The notes under the pieces were generated by a model. The model worked only from the letters and a program-made list of their open reading frames with translations, was not told the DNA's origin and did not search any database. Of a stretch of DNA of 64,000 nucleotides, positions 50,685-59,065 are shown one piece after another. Made by a program: the position numbers and the translations under genes. How positions within the stretch are numbered: the stretch's first letter is position 1; each line of letters starts with the position of its first letter. The stretch comes from Scleromatobacter sp039920745 (lineage in GTDB: Bacteria; Pseudomonadota; Gammaproteobacteria; Burkholderiales; Burkholderiaceae_C): positions 186,001 to 250,000 of the forward strand of contig JBDSDD010000037.1 in assembly GCA_039920745.1 (NCBI GenBank). The letters run 5' to 3'.

Positions 50685-52100
50685 CTACAGGGCGAAGATC
50701 TTGCCCGGGTTCATGATGTTGTGCGGGTCGAGCGCCTGCTTGATCTGGCGCATCATCGCCACTGCGCCCGCGCCCGCCTCGTCGACAAGGAAGCCCTGCT
50801 TGTGCAGCCCGATGCCGTGCTCGCCTGTGCAGGTGCCGCCAGCGGCGATCGCGCGCTGCACCAGTTGGTGGTTCAGGCGCTCGGCGATTTCGCGTTCCCC
50901 GGGCAGCGCCGGGTCGATCAGGTAGGCGACGTGGAAGTTGCCGTCGCCCACATGGCCGACGATGAAGTGCGGCAGGCCGGCGGCTTCGGCTTCAGCCAGC
51001 GCCTGAGTGACGGCGTCCGCGAGGCCGGAGATCGGCACGCAGCAGTCGGTGGTGACGGCGCGGCAGCCCGGGCGCAACTGCAGCCCGGACAGGAAGGCAT
51101 GGTGGCGCGCGGTCCACAGCCGCGTGCGCTCCTCGGGCGTGGTTGCCCACTGGAATGCCGTGCCGCCGTGCTCGGCCGCCAGCGCCTGCACGGTGGCCGC
51201 CTGCTCGGCGACGCTCGCGGCGCTGCCATGAAACTCCATCAGCAGCAGCGGCTTCTCGATCAGGCCCAGCTTGTCGTGCGCGTTGACGGCGATGACCGCG
51301 TTGGCGTCCAGCAGCTCGCAACGCGCGATCGGCACACCCATCTGGATGATCTCGATGACCGTGTCGACGGCCGCCGTCGCGTCGTCGAACGAGCAGATGG
51401 CCGCGGCCACGCTCTCGGGCAGGGGATGCAGCTTGAGCGTGACCTCGGTGATCACGCCCAGCGTGCCTTCGCTGCCCACCATCAGCCGAGTCAGGTCGTA
51501 GCCGGCGCTGGACTTGCGGGCCCGCGTGCCGGTGCGGATCACCTCGCCGCTGGCGGTGACCACCGTCAGCGCCAGCACGTTCTCGCGCATCGTGCCGTAG
51601 CGCACAGCATTGGTCCCGGACGCCCGCGTGGCCGACATGCCGCCGAGCGTCGCGTCCGCGCCCGGATCGATCGGGAAGAACAGTCCCGAATCCTTGATCT
51701 CGCGGTTGAGCTGCATGCGGGTGACGCCGGCCTGCACGGTGACGGTCAAGTCTTCCGAGTTGAGCTGCAACAGCTTGTCCATGCGCGACACGTCGACGCT
51801 GATGCCGCCCTGCACCGCCAGCAGGTGGCCTTCCAGCGATGAGCCGGCGCCGTACGGGATCACCGGCACGCGGTGCTCGGCGGCGACGGCAACGACGAAC
51901 GCGACGTCCTCGGTGCTGTCGCAGAACACGACGGCCTCCGGCGGCGGCGCGTCGAACGGCGATTCGTCGCGACCGTGCTGTTCGCGCACCGCCAGCGCCG
52001 TGGTGAAACGCTCGCCGAAGCGGGTGCGCAACGCGGCGATCATCGCGGCGCACATCGGCCGCGGCAGCACGTTGAGGGTGAAATCGACGGCAGTGTTCAT
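50685..52100 (-). CDS. FAD-linked oxidase (GlcD/D-lactate dehydrogenase family)
   Basis: The 471-aa protein has the PCMH-type FAD-binding domain with VPVIPYGAGSSLEGHLLAVQGGISVDVSRMDKLL near 75-110 and SATRASGTNAVRYGTMRENVLAL near 150-172, and the FAD-oxidase C-terminal domain with HFIVGHVGDGNFHVAYLIDP near 385 and GGTCTGEHGIGLHKQGFL near 430. It should oxidise a 2-hydroxy acid (glycolate or D-lactate). No glcE or glcF genes follow, so a stand-alone D-lactate dehydrogenase of the yeast DLD type is more likely. Confidence 0.92.
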   Translation of the reverse strand: MNTAVDFTLNVLPRPMCAAMIAALRTRFGERFTTALAVREQHGRDESPFDAPPPEAVVFCDSTEDVAFVVAVAAEHRVPVIPYGAGSSLEGHLLAVQGGISVDVSRMDKLLQLNSEDLTVTVQAGVTRMQLNREIKDSGLFFPIDPGADATLGGMSATRASGTNAVRYGTMRENVLALTVVTASGEVIRTGTRARKSSAGYDLTRLMVGSEGTLGVITEVTLKLHPLPESVAAAICSFDDATAAVDTVIEIIQMGVPIARCELLDANAVIAVNAHDKLGLIEKPLLLMEFHGSAASVAEQAATVQALAAEHGGTAFQWATTPEERTRLWTARHHAFLSGLQLRPGCRAVTTDCCVPISGLADAVTQALAEAEAAGLPHFIVGHVGDGNFHVAYLIDPALPGEREIAERLNHQLVQRAIAAGGTCTGEHGIGLHKQGFLVDEAGAGAVAMMRQIKQALDPHNIMNPGKIFAL

Positions 52101-52177
52101 CAGCGGATCCCGGTTAGCGCAGGTCAGTCTACGCCGACGACCCACCGCGCGCCGCCGGAGGTCCTACACTCCCGCGC

Positions 52178-52765
52178 ATGGCCAATCGACTCTCACAGAT
52201 CGCGACCCGCACCGGCGACGACGGCAGCACCGGACTCGGAGACGGCACGCGCGTGCCCAAGAGCCACGGACGCATCGGCGCGATGGGCGACGTCGACGAA
52301 CTCAACTCCCACCTGGGCGTGCTGCTCGCCGAGCCGCTCCCCGACGACGTGCGCGACCTGCTGGTGACGATCCAGCATGAGCTGTTCAACCTGGGCGGCG
52401 AGCTGTCCATCCCCGGCTACACGCTGCTCAAGGACGACGCCGTCGCCGCGCTCGACGCCGCGCTGGCGCACTACAACGCCGCGCTGCCGCGCCTGATGGA
52501 ATTCATCTTGCCCGCGGGCACGCGCAGCGCGTCGCTCGCGCACGTTGCGCGCGCGGTGGCGCGGCGTGCGGAACGCGCGGTCGTCACGTTGGCCTCCACC
52601 GAGCCGATCAACGCTGCGCCGCGGCTGTTCCTGAACCGGTTATCCGACCTGCTGTTCGTGCTGGCGCGCGTGCTCAACCGCGCCAACCTCGACGGCCTCG
52701 GCGGCGACGACGTCTACTGGCACAGCGCGCGGCTGGCGCGCAACCTGGACCCCGACGTCAACTAG
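52178..52765 (+). CDS. cob(I)alamin adenosyltransferase, PduO type
   Basis: Transfers the adenosyl group of ATP to cob(I)alamin to make adenosylcobalamin. The 195-aa protein has the PduO trimer motifs TRTGDDGSTGLGDGTRVPKSHGRIGAMGDVDELNSHLG (residues about 10-47), FILPAGTRSASLAHVARAVARRAERAVV (about 108-135) and LNRLSDLLFVLARVLN (about 150-165). In this order of bacteria it is often a lone gene. Its TAG overlaps the TAG of the convergent aroG (CTAG). Confidence 0.93.
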   Translation: MANRLSQIATRTGDDGSTGLGDGTRVPKSHGRIGAMGDVDELNSHLGVLLAEPLPDDVRDLLVTIQHELFNLGGELSIPGYTLLKDDAVAALDAALAHYNAALPRLMEFILPAGTRSASLAHVARAVARRAERAVVTLASTEPINAAPRLFLNRLSDLLFVLARVLNRANLDGLGGDDVYWHSARLARNLDPDVN

Positions 52766-53892
52766 AGCTTGGCGGCGCGGCGTGCGAGCACGGCGTCGCG
52801 CAAGGTGTCGAGCACGCCGATCGAGTCGTCCCAGCCGATGCAGCCGTCGGTGATGCTCTTGCCGTACTCGAGCGCCGCGGGGTCGTCCTTGCCCGGCGTG
52901 AACTTCTGGGCGCCGGCGACGAGGTGGCTCTCCACCATCACGCCGAAGATGCAGCCATTGCCCGAGGCCACCTGGTCGCCAACGTCGCGCGCGACCGCCA
53001 CCTGGCGCTCGAACTTCTTCACGCTGTTGGCGTGGCTGAAGTCGATCATCAGCTTGCACTCGAGCTTCGCGCCCTCGAGCTCGGCGCACGCGGCCTTGAC
53101 GCTGGCCGCATCGTAGTTGGGCGCCTTGCCGCCACGCAGGATCACGTGGCAATCCTTGTTGCCCTTGGTCTCGACGATCGCGACCTGGCCGTTCTTGTGC
53201 ACGGACAGGAAGTGGTGCGGACGCGCCGCGGCCTGGATCGCGTCGATGGCGATCTTCAGGTTGCCGTCCGTGCCGTTCTTGAAACCCACCGGCGCGGACA
53301 GGCCCGAGGCCAGCTCGCGGTGCACCTGGCTCTCGGTGGTGCGTGCGCCGATCGCGCCCCAGCTGATCAGGTCGCCGATGTACTGCGGCGAGATCGTGTC
53401 GAGGAACTCACCCGCGGCCGGCACGCCGATGCGGTTGATGTCGACCAGCAGCTGGCGCGCGATGCGCAGGCCCTCGTGGATGCGGAAGCTCTCATCCAGG
53501 TACGGGTCGTTGATCAGGCCCTTCCAGCCGACGGTGGTGCGCGGCTTCTCGAAGTAGACGCGCATCACGATCTCGAGGGTGTCGGCGTATTTGTCGCGCT
53601 CCACCTTCAGCTTGCGCGCGTACTCCAGCGCCGCGGCGGGATCGTGGATCGAGCACGGGCCGATCACCACCAGCAAGCGGTCGTCCGTGCCGGCCAGGAT
53701 GTTGCGCACCGCGCCGCGTGTGTTGCCGATCAGCGTCTCCACCGGCGTGCCGGCGATCGGGAAGAAGCGGATCAGGTGCTCGGGCGGCGGCAGCGGCGTG
53801 ACGTCGCGGATGCGCTGGTCGTCGGTGTCGCTGGTGCGTTCGCTCAGCGACAGCGTGTGGCGCGCTTCGGTCGGCTGCTTGGGATTGGTCAT
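52762..53892 (-). CDS. aroG: 3-deoxy-7-phosphoheptulonate synthase, class I
   Basis: First enzyme of the shikimate pathway: phosphoenolpyruvate + erythrose 4-phosphate to DAHP. The 376-aa protein has the class I (AroG/F/H) motifs: LLVVIGPCSIHDPAAALEYARKL near 74-95, MRVYFEKPRTTVGWKGLINDPYLD near 108-131, GARTTESQVHRELASGLSAPVGFKNGTDG near 182-210, and CKLMIDFSHANS near 280. The residues around the feedback pocket resemble the E. coli isozymes, but which amino acid inhibits it is not decided here. Its leader carries an aromatic-codon-rich short ORF and a terminator. Confidence 0.95.
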   Translation of the reverse strand: MTNPKQPTEARHTLSLSERTSDTDDQRIRDVTPLPPPEHLIRFFPIAGTPVETLIGNTRGAVRNILAGTDDRLLVVIGPCSIHDPAAALEYARKLKVERDKYADTLEIVMRVYFEKPRTTVGWKGLINDPYLDESFRIHEGLRIARQLLVDINRIGVPAAGEFLDTISPQYIGDLISWGAIGARTTESQVHRELASGLSAPVGFKNGTDGNLKIAIDAIQAAARPHHFLSVHKNGQVAIVETKGNKDCHVILRGGKAPNYDAASVKAACAELEGAKLECKLMIDFSHANSVKKFERQVAVARDVGDQVASGNGCIFGVMVESHLVAGAQKFTPGKDDPAALEYGKSITDGCIGWDDSIGVLDTLRDAVLARRAAKL

Positions 53893-53949
53893 CGGTTGGC
53901 TCCGGGTTCTTCGTCAGGCTGGCGTTGTTGCTTGCGGCTGGCACCGGCG

Positions 53950-53976
53950 AAAAAAAACCGCCGGGTTGGCCGGCGG
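53950..53976 (-). terminator. attenuator terminator in the aroG leader
   Basis: Perfect 7-bp stem CCGCCGG/CCGGCGG (53958-53964 and 53970-53976) with a 5-nt loop; on the minus strand it is followed by eight T. It lies between the leader peptide stop and aroG, 57 bp before the aroG start. Confidence 0.9.
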
Positions 53977-53997
53977 TCTCTTGAAGGTCTCGTTTGC

Positions 53998-54078
53998 TCA
54001 ACTGCGCACGATTGCTTCTCCAGCCACCTGACGGGGCGAGAACCAAAAGTAGGCAAAAAAGAAACGGGTGACGTTCAT
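53998..54078 (-). CDS. aromatic-rich leader peptide of aroG (attenuation)
   Basis: A 26-codon minus-strand frame (ATG 54078, TGA 53998-54000) encodes MNVTRFFFAYFWFSPRQ and a short tail. Eight of the first 13 residues are Phe, Tyr or Trp (five Phe, one Tyr, one Trp among RFFFAYFWF). It is followed after 21 bp by a stem with eight T and then aroG, the usual layout of ribosome-mediated attenuation, where lack of charged tRNA-Phe would stall the ribosome and stop terminator formation. A -10-like TACATT lies about 10 bp before the ATG, so the peptide may be almost leaderless. Confidence 0.85.
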   Translation of the reverse strand: MNVTRFFFAYFWFSPRQVAGEAIVRS

Positions 54079-54150
54079 TGAAATTCGAATGTAGCACGCA
54101 TGCGCGCAAACCAAGCTTCGCGCGCGGGAAACCGTGCCTTCAGGCGACAT

Positions 54151-55614
54151 TCAAGCGGTGCCGCCGACTACCAGGCCGTCGATTCGCAGCGTGGGCTGGC
54201 CCACGCCCACCGGCACGCTCTGGCCTTCCTTGCCGCACACGCCCACGCCCGAGTCGAGCTCCAGGTCGTTGCCAATCATCGAGATGCGCGTCAGCGCCTC
54301 TGGCCCGTTGCCGATCAGCGTGGCGCCCTTGACCGGGTACAGGATCTTGCCGTTCTCGACCCAATAGGCCTCACTGGCGGAGAACACGAACTTGCCGCTG
54401 GTGATGTCGACCTGGCCGCCGCCGAAGTTGGTGGCGTAGAGCCCGCGCTTGATCGACGCGACGATCTCTTCCTTGGGCTTGTCACCGGCCAGCATGTAGG
54501 TGTTGGTCATGCGTGGCATGGGCGTGTGCGCGTAGCTTTCGCGGCGGCCGTTGCCGGTCGGCTTGACGCCCATCAGGCGCGCGTTCATCGAGTCCTGGAT
54601 GTAGCCGCGCAGGATGCCGTCCTCGATCAGCACGTTGCGCTGGCTCGCGTTGCCTTCGTCGTCGACGTTGAGCGAGCCGCGGCGGTCGGCGATCGTGCCG
54701 TCGTCCAGCACCGTGACGCCCTTGGCCGCCACGCGCTTGCCGATGCGGCCGGCGAACGTGCTGGAACCCTTGCGGTTGAAATCGCCTTCGAGACCGTGGC
54801 CGACAGCCTCGTGCAGCAGCACGCCGGGCCAGCCCGGGCCGAGGACGACCGTCATCTCGCCGGCCGGCACCGGGCGCGACTCGAGGTTGACCAGCGCCGC
54901 GTTGACGGCCTGGTCGACGTACTTGGACAGGACGCTGTCGGTGAAGTAGCCCAGGCCGAAACGCCCGCCGCCGCCGCCGGAACCCGTCTCGCGCCGGCCG
55001 TTCTGCTCGGCGATGACAGTGATCGACAGGCGCACCAGCGGTCGCACATCGGCGGCGCGCGTGCCGTCGGCGCGCGCGATCAGCACCACGTCGTGTTCGG
55101 CGGCCAGGCCAGCCATCACCTGCACCACGCGCGGATCGCGCGCCCGGGCCATCTTCTCGATGCGCTCCAGCAGGCCGACCTTCTGTGTGCTGTCCAGCGT
55201 CGCGATCGGATCGCTCGTGCCGTAAAGCACGCGGCTGGTGGAGATCTTCGTCTTGGTCTGCAGCTTCACGCGCCTGCTCTGGCCGGCCGAGGCGATCGCG
55301 CGCACGGTACGGGCAGCGTCCATCAGCGACGCGGCGGAGATGTCGTCCGAATAGGCGAACGCCGTCTTCTCGCCAGCGACGGCGCGCACGCCCACGCCCT
55401 GATCGATGGAGAAGCTGCCGCTCTTGACGATGCCTTCTTCCAGGCTCCAGCCTTCGTGCCGCGTCGTCTGGAAGTACAGGTCGGCATCGTCGATCTTGTG
55501 CTCGCCCATCGCGGCCAGCGTGGCGGCGAGGTGGGACTCGGTGAGGCCGAACGGGTCCAGCAACAGACCTTGGGCGATGGCCAGACGTTCGATCGTGGGT
55601 TCGCGTGTGATCAC
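54151..55614 (-). CDS. tldD: metalloprotease TldD
   Basis: The 487-aa protein is the TldD subunit of the TldD-TldE heterodimeric zinc protease that degrades peptides such as microcin B17 precursor and CcdA. It has the metal-binding motif HEAVGH near residue 266 (VLLHEAVGHGLEGD), GVGVRAV near 73 and DGIIRGYxxD-type sequence (EDGILRGYIQDSMNARLMG) near 338. The partner tldE (pmbA) is not in the window. Length and order are normal. Confidence 0.95.
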   Translation of the reverse strand: MITREPTIERLAIAQGLLLDPFGLTESHLAATLAAMGEHKIDDADLYFQTTRHEGWSLEEGIVKSGSFSIDQGVGVRAVAGEKTAFAYSDDISAASLMDAARTVRAIASAGQSRRVKLQTKTKISTSRVLYGTSDPIATLDSTQKVGLLERIEKMARARDPRVVQVMAGLAAEHDVVLIARADGTRAADVRPLVRLSITVIAEQNGRRETGSGGGGGRFGLGYFTDSVLSKYVDQAVNAALVNLESRPVPAGEMTVVLGPGWPGVLLHEAVGHGLEGDFNRKGSSTFAGRIGKRVAAKGVTVLDDGTIADRRGSLNVDDEGNASQRNVLIEDGILRGYIQDSMNARLMGVKPTGNGRRESYAHTPMPRMTNTYMLAGDKPKEEIVASIKRGLYATNFGGGQVDITSGKFVFSASEAYWVENGKILYPVKGATLIGNGPEALTRISMIGNDLELDSGVGVCGKEGQSVPVGVGQPTLRIDGLVVGGTA

Positions 55615-55919
55615 GGCGGGCTCCTGAAGGGGGACATGCGGCCGGGTGGGTTGGCCGCCTTTGCGAAAGTTAACTCATTTTGCAGGGGTTTCTCGAGACC
55701 CGGCCACGGCCGGAGGACGTTGAACTGGGACTTGGGCGCGCTGTGCGCCGGCATCACCCCCTCTCGGGAGTCTGACATGTCCGAATCCGATCCGCTCGTC
55801 GGGGCTGCCTTGGCCTTGCCAGCGATCCAGCACTTGCGGCAGGCCAGGAAAGGCCCGGGCAACCGGGCGTGAGTTCGAGGAGTTCCAGGGATGGCTCGCT
55901 CGCGCGCACCCTCCCTTTT
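55615..55919. other. 305-bp intergenic region between tldD and rsmI
   Basis: Both flanking genes are on the minus strand. Short frames in both directions occur (for example a 31-codon plus frame at 55777-55872), but none has coding support. It probably contains the tldD promoter. No repeat or hairpin stands out. Confidence 0.5.
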
Positions 55920-56918
55920 TCAGGCCTGCTCGGCCGCGCCGTCGTCCTCGGGAGCGTCCACGCGCCAGGCGAGCGCCTGCGCGTACAAGCGCTTGCGCGG
56001 AAGGCCGCACAGTTCTGCCGCGAGGGCCGACGCCTGCTTCAGCGGCAGCTCGCGCAACAACACGCGCAACGTGCGCTCGGCGTCGGCAGGCAGCGCGTCC
56101 TCCCGCGCGGCCTGCGGCGGCGCCGCGTGCAGCACCAGCACGAACTCGCCGCGCCGGTGGTTGGCATCGGCGGCGAGCCAGCCGGCGAAGTCGCCCACCG
56201 CGAGCGTCACGACCTGCTCGAATTGTTTGGTCAGCTCGCGGCACACGGTGACGAGCCGCGGCGCGTCGCCGCCGCCGAGTGCCTCGCCCATGGCCGCGCC
56301 CAGCGCCTCGATGCGATGCGGCGCCTCGAAGATCACCGTCGACTGACGTGCCTCCTTCAGCCGCCCGAGTTCGTTGGCGCGCTCCTGCGCCTTGCTCGAG
56401 AGAAAGCCGGCGAACCCGAAACCGTCGGCAGTGGTGTCGCCCGCGACGCTCAGCGCCGTGATCGCACTGCTGGCGCCAGGCAAGGGCATCACACGGTGGC
56501 CGGCGGCCGCGACGACCTGCACGAGCAGCGCACCCGGGTCGGACACTGCCGGTGTGCCGGCGTCGCTGATGTAGGCCACGCGCTCGCCCGCGGCCAGGCG
56601 CGCGCACACCTGCGCGGCGCCGGCCCGCTCGTTGTGCTCGTGCAGCGCCAACAGCGGCTTTTCGAGGCCGAAATGACGCAGGAAGGTGCCGCTGGTGCGC
56701 GTATCCTCGCAGCCGATGACGTCCGCCAGGGCCAGCGCGTGGAGCGCGCGCAGGCTGATGTCGGCAAGGTTGCCGATGGGCGTGGCCACCACGTACAGGC
56801 AGCCTCGCGGGAAGTCCTGCTGGCCGGCCACGGCCGCGGCGGCCTGCAGCGTCTGGCGCAGGCCGATCGCCGGGGCGGGGTTGTCTTCACCGGAGATCGG
56901 CAGGGATGGGTCGGACAC
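55920..56918 (-). CDS. rsmI: 16S rRNA (cytidine(1402)-2'-O)-methyltransferase
   Basis: Methylates the 2'-OH of C1402 in 16S rRNA using SAM. The protein (332 aa from GTG 56918, or 357 aa from GTG 56993) shows the RsmI/YraL motifs CLYVVATPIGNLADISLRAL, DVIGCEDTRTSGTFLRHFG, YISDAGTPAVSDPGALLVQ, VMPLPGASSAITALSVAG and FEAPHRIEALG. The longer start overlaps the divergent yraN frame, so the shorter one is preferred. It belongs to the rsmI-yraN-diaA-dolP neighbourhood known from E. coli. Confidence 0.93.
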   Translation of the reverse strand: MSDPSLPISGEDNPAPAIGLRQTLQAAAAVAGQQDFPRGCLYVVATPIGNLADISLRALHALALADVIGCEDTRTSGTFLRHFGLEKPLLALHEHNERAGAAQVCARLAAGERVAYISDAGTPAVSDPGALLVQVVAAAGHRVMPLPGASSAITALSVAGDTTADGFGFAGFLSSKAQERANELGRLKEARQSTVIFEAPHRIEALGAAMGEALGGGDAPRLVTVCRELTKQFEQVVTLAVGDFAGWLAADANHRRGEFVLVLHAAPPQAAREDALPADAERTLRVLLRELPLKQASALAAELCGLPRKRLYAQALAWRVDAPEDDGAAEQA

Positions 56919-56919
56919 G

Positions 56920-57342
56920 ATGGCTTGGCCTTGGGTGAGCAGGACGGACGCGGGCGTCGAAGCGGGTGGAGGCGGCGACGATCGCGCGATCACCGGACGC
57001 GCCGGCGAGGCGTTGGCGTTGCGCTACCTGCAGGCGCGCGGCCTGCGCATTCTCGAACGCAATTATCGAGTGGCGCGCGGCCGCTCCCGCCGCGGCGGCG
57101 AAATCGACCTGATCCTGCTCGACAACGACGGCACCCTGGTGTTCGTCGAGGTGCGGGTTCGACGCGGCCAGATGGGCGGCGGCGCGGCCGCCAGCATCAG
57201 CCCGGCCAAGCGGTCACGCCTGGTCTACGCGGCGCAAACCTACCTGGCCAAGCTGGATCGGATGCCGCCATGCCGGTTCGACGTCGTCGCGGTGGACGGG
57301 GAGCACGTGCAGTGGCTGCGAGCCGCGTTCGACGAGTGCTGA
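56920..57342 (+). CDS. yraN: YraN family protein (UPF0102, nuclease-like)
   Basis: The 140-aa protein carries the UPF0102 restriction-like fold: GRAGEALALRYLQARGLRILERNYRVARG, then GGEIDLILLDNDGTLVFVEVRVRR, with the E-x-D and E-x-(K/R) spacing of a nuclease core (here VEVRVRR, Arg where Lys is common), and CRFDVVAVD at the end. The start may be ATG 56920 or GTG 56935. Function is unproven; the family is next to rsmI in many genomes. Divergent from rsmI. Confidence 0.9.
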   Translation: MAWPWVSRTDAGVEAGGGGDDRAITGRAGEALALRYLQARGLRILERNYRVARGRSRRGGEIDLILLDNDGTLVFVEVRVRRGQMGGGAAASISPAKRSRLVYAAQTYLAKLDRMPPCRFDVVAVDGEHVQWLRAAFDEC

Positions 57343-57684
57343 CGCCTCGGATTCGACCCTTACAAGCTCTTTCGGCCGCGCAAAGCGTCTCTTGATAGGT
57401 AATAACCCGTAACTTCGACAATATCTTGAAGTTTATTGTTTGTTATTTATCAATTAAAAATCTTCGGGTGGCATATTCACCTCTGCTTTTCTGTGCAACC
57501 CAGTTGCGGTCGCGCTGACCCGACACACCCTTCGCAAGCAAATCCCACAAGCCGCGAGAGAAACGGCGCGGCTTGCTTTCGGACGCTGAGTGGAACTCGG
57601 CCGACCGTTGCGACTCTGTCTTGCGTAGCGCTGAACTATGATCCGCGCGCGGCCCTTCCCTCCCGACCGCCTCACCTGGCGTCC
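57343..57684. other. 342-bp intergenic region with an AT-rich island and hairpin
   Basis: No gene. It contains an AT-rich tract (57390-57461) with nested dyads, a perfect 8-bp stem AAGCCGCG/CGCGGCTT (57549-57574) and a -10-like TATGAT about 40 bp before the diaA start. Confidence 0.6.
57390..57461. promoter_or_regulatory. AT-rich island with nested inverted repeats
   Basis: About 70 bp of low GC in otherwise very GC-rich DNA. TTGATA (57392-57397) pairs with TATCAA (57448-57453), and inside lies AACTTC/GAAGTT (57411-57432 region). Bases 57403-57421 resemble the site upstream of pckG at 20604-20622. Confidence 0.5.
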
Positions 57685-58293
57685 ATGCTCGAACCTCGCA
57701 TCCAACAGCATTTCTTCGAAAGCGCCGACCTGAGCTATCAGGCGGCAGAGGTCATGGCGCGGCCCATTGCGGACGCCGCGCAAGCCATCGTCGACTGCGT
57801 GACCGCTGGCGGCCGCATCTGGGTGCATGGCCGTGGCATCGCGCAGGCGCCGGCCCAGTTGCTGGGAGCGGCACTGTCGGGTCGCTTCGAACGCGAGCGC
57901 CCGGGGCTCGCCGCGATGGTGCTGGCGGTGGACCCGCTGCTGCTGTCCGAGGCGCGCGACTCCGTGGCCGACGCGCCGGCCGTCACGCAACTGCGCGTGC
58001 TCGGCCAGGCCGGCGACGTGCTGGTCGCCTTTGCGCTGCGTCCCGACGATGCACTGCTGGCGGCAGTTGTCGCCGCCGCCCACGAACGCGAGATGAGCGC
58101 GCTGGTGATCGCGGGCCGCGAGCCGGGCGTCAGCGCCCCCCGCAGCGCCTCGTCGCCCATCACGGCCGAAACCGACATCTGGATCTCCGTCCCGCACGAG
58201 CGCCCCGCGCGCATCTGCGAACTCCAACTGCTGACGCTGCACGCCTTGTGCGATGCCGTCGATCTCCAACTACTCGGCGACGCCGACCTCTGA
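57685..58293 (+). CDS. diaA: DiaA/GmhA-like SIS-domain protein
   Basis: The 202-aa protein starts MLEPRIQQHFFESADLSYQAAEVMARPIADAAQAIVDCVTAGGRIWVHGRG, the usual opening of SIS-domain proteins of the GmhA/DiaA group. In E. coli DiaA binds DnaA and promotes replication initiation. The gene order yraN-diaA-dolP supports DiaA over the heptose isomerase GmhA. Several family positions are altered (HGRGIAQAPAQLLGAALSGRFERERPGL instead of GNGGSA-type), so sugar binding may be lost. Its stop overlaps the dolP start (TGATG). Confidence 0.82.
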   Translation: MLEPRIQQHFFESADLSYQAAEVMARPIADAAQAIVDCVTAGGRIWVHGRGIAQAPAQLLGAALSGRFERERPGLAAMVLAVDPLLLSEARDSVADAPAVTQLRVLGQAGDVLVAFALRPDDALLAAVVAAAHEREMSALVIAGREPGVSAPRSASSPITAETDIWISVPHERPARICELQLLTLHALCDAVDLQLLGDADL

Positions 58294-58934
58294 TGACCCT
58301 GCACACCACCTCCTCCTCCTCGCCCGCCCGCCGCCCGTTGCTGCGCACCGCCATCGTCGGCGCGCTGGCCGTCGCCACGCTCGCTTCGATGCAGGGCTGC
58401 ATTGCTCTGCTGGGCGTCGGCGCGGTCGCTGGCGGCCTGTCGCTCAACGACCGCCGCACTGGCGGCACGCAGGTCGACGACCAAGCCGTCGAGCTGAAGT
58501 CCAGCGGCCGCATCCGCGAGGTGATCGGTGAGAAAGGCCACATCAACGTGACCAGCTACAACCGCGTCGCGCTGATCACCGGCGAGGTGCCGGCCGATTC
58601 CGACAAGGCCGCGGTCGAGAAGGCGATCGCCGGCATCGAAGGTGTCAGCAACGTCGTCAACGAGCTTGAGGTCGGCGCCAATTCGACCATCAGCACGCGG
58701 TCCAGCGATACGGTGATCACGACGCGCGTCAAGAGTGGCCTGGTGGATGCCAAGGACGTTCAGTCCGGCGCGATCAAGGTCGTCACTGAGCGCGGCAACG
58801 TCTACCTGATGGGCCGCGTCACCGAGCGCGAGGCCACGCGCGCCTCCGAGATCGCGCGCGCCCAGCCGAGCGTGATGAAGGTCGTGCGGGTGTTCGACAT
58901 CCTGACCGAAGAGCAGCTCGGCAACCTGAAATGA
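58293..58934 (+). CDS. dolP: BON-domain outer-membrane lipoprotein, DolP-like
   Basis: The 213-aa protein has a lipoprotein signal (LLRTAIVGALAVATLASMQGC, Cys near 36) and two BON domains (about residues 62-130 and 140-205: HINVTSYNRVALITGEVPADSDKAAVEKAIAGIEGVSNVVNEL; IKVVTERGNVYLMGRVTEREATRASEIAR). DolP (YraP) maintains outer-membrane integrity and associates with anionic phospholipid at division sites. ATGA-type overlap with diaA. Its TGA stop is the first three bases of an intergenic repeat. Confidence 0.92.
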   Translation: MTLHTTSSSSPARRPLLRTAIVGALAVATLASMQGCIALLGVGAVAGGLSLNDRRTGGTQVDDQAVELKSSGRIREVIGEKGHINVTSYNRVALITGEVPADSDKAAVEKAIAGIEGVSNVVNELEVGANSTISTRSSDTVITTRVKSGLVDAKDVQSGAIKVVTERGNVYLMGRVTEREATRASEIARAQPSVMKVVRVFDILTEEQLGNLK

Positions 58935-59019
58935 CAGCCCCACGGCCGCTGGTGCTCCCTGCCCCCGAGGGGCCGGCCGCGAGCGGCCCGGCAAAGTCGG
59001 TTCCGCCGCTCCCTTGAAC
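58932..59019 (-). repeat. intergenic repeat family copy fused to the dolP stop
   Basis: Starts TGACAGCCCCACGG, whose TGA stops dolP, and runs through GCTCCCTGCCCCCGAGGGGCCGG, GCGAGCGGCCCGGCAAAG and ends CCGCTCCCTTGAACC. The most complete copy of the family. Confidence 0.85.
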
Positions 59020-59065
59020 CTCATTTGCGGCTTGCGAGCGGCAGCGCCGGGGACAAGGGCTGTCG

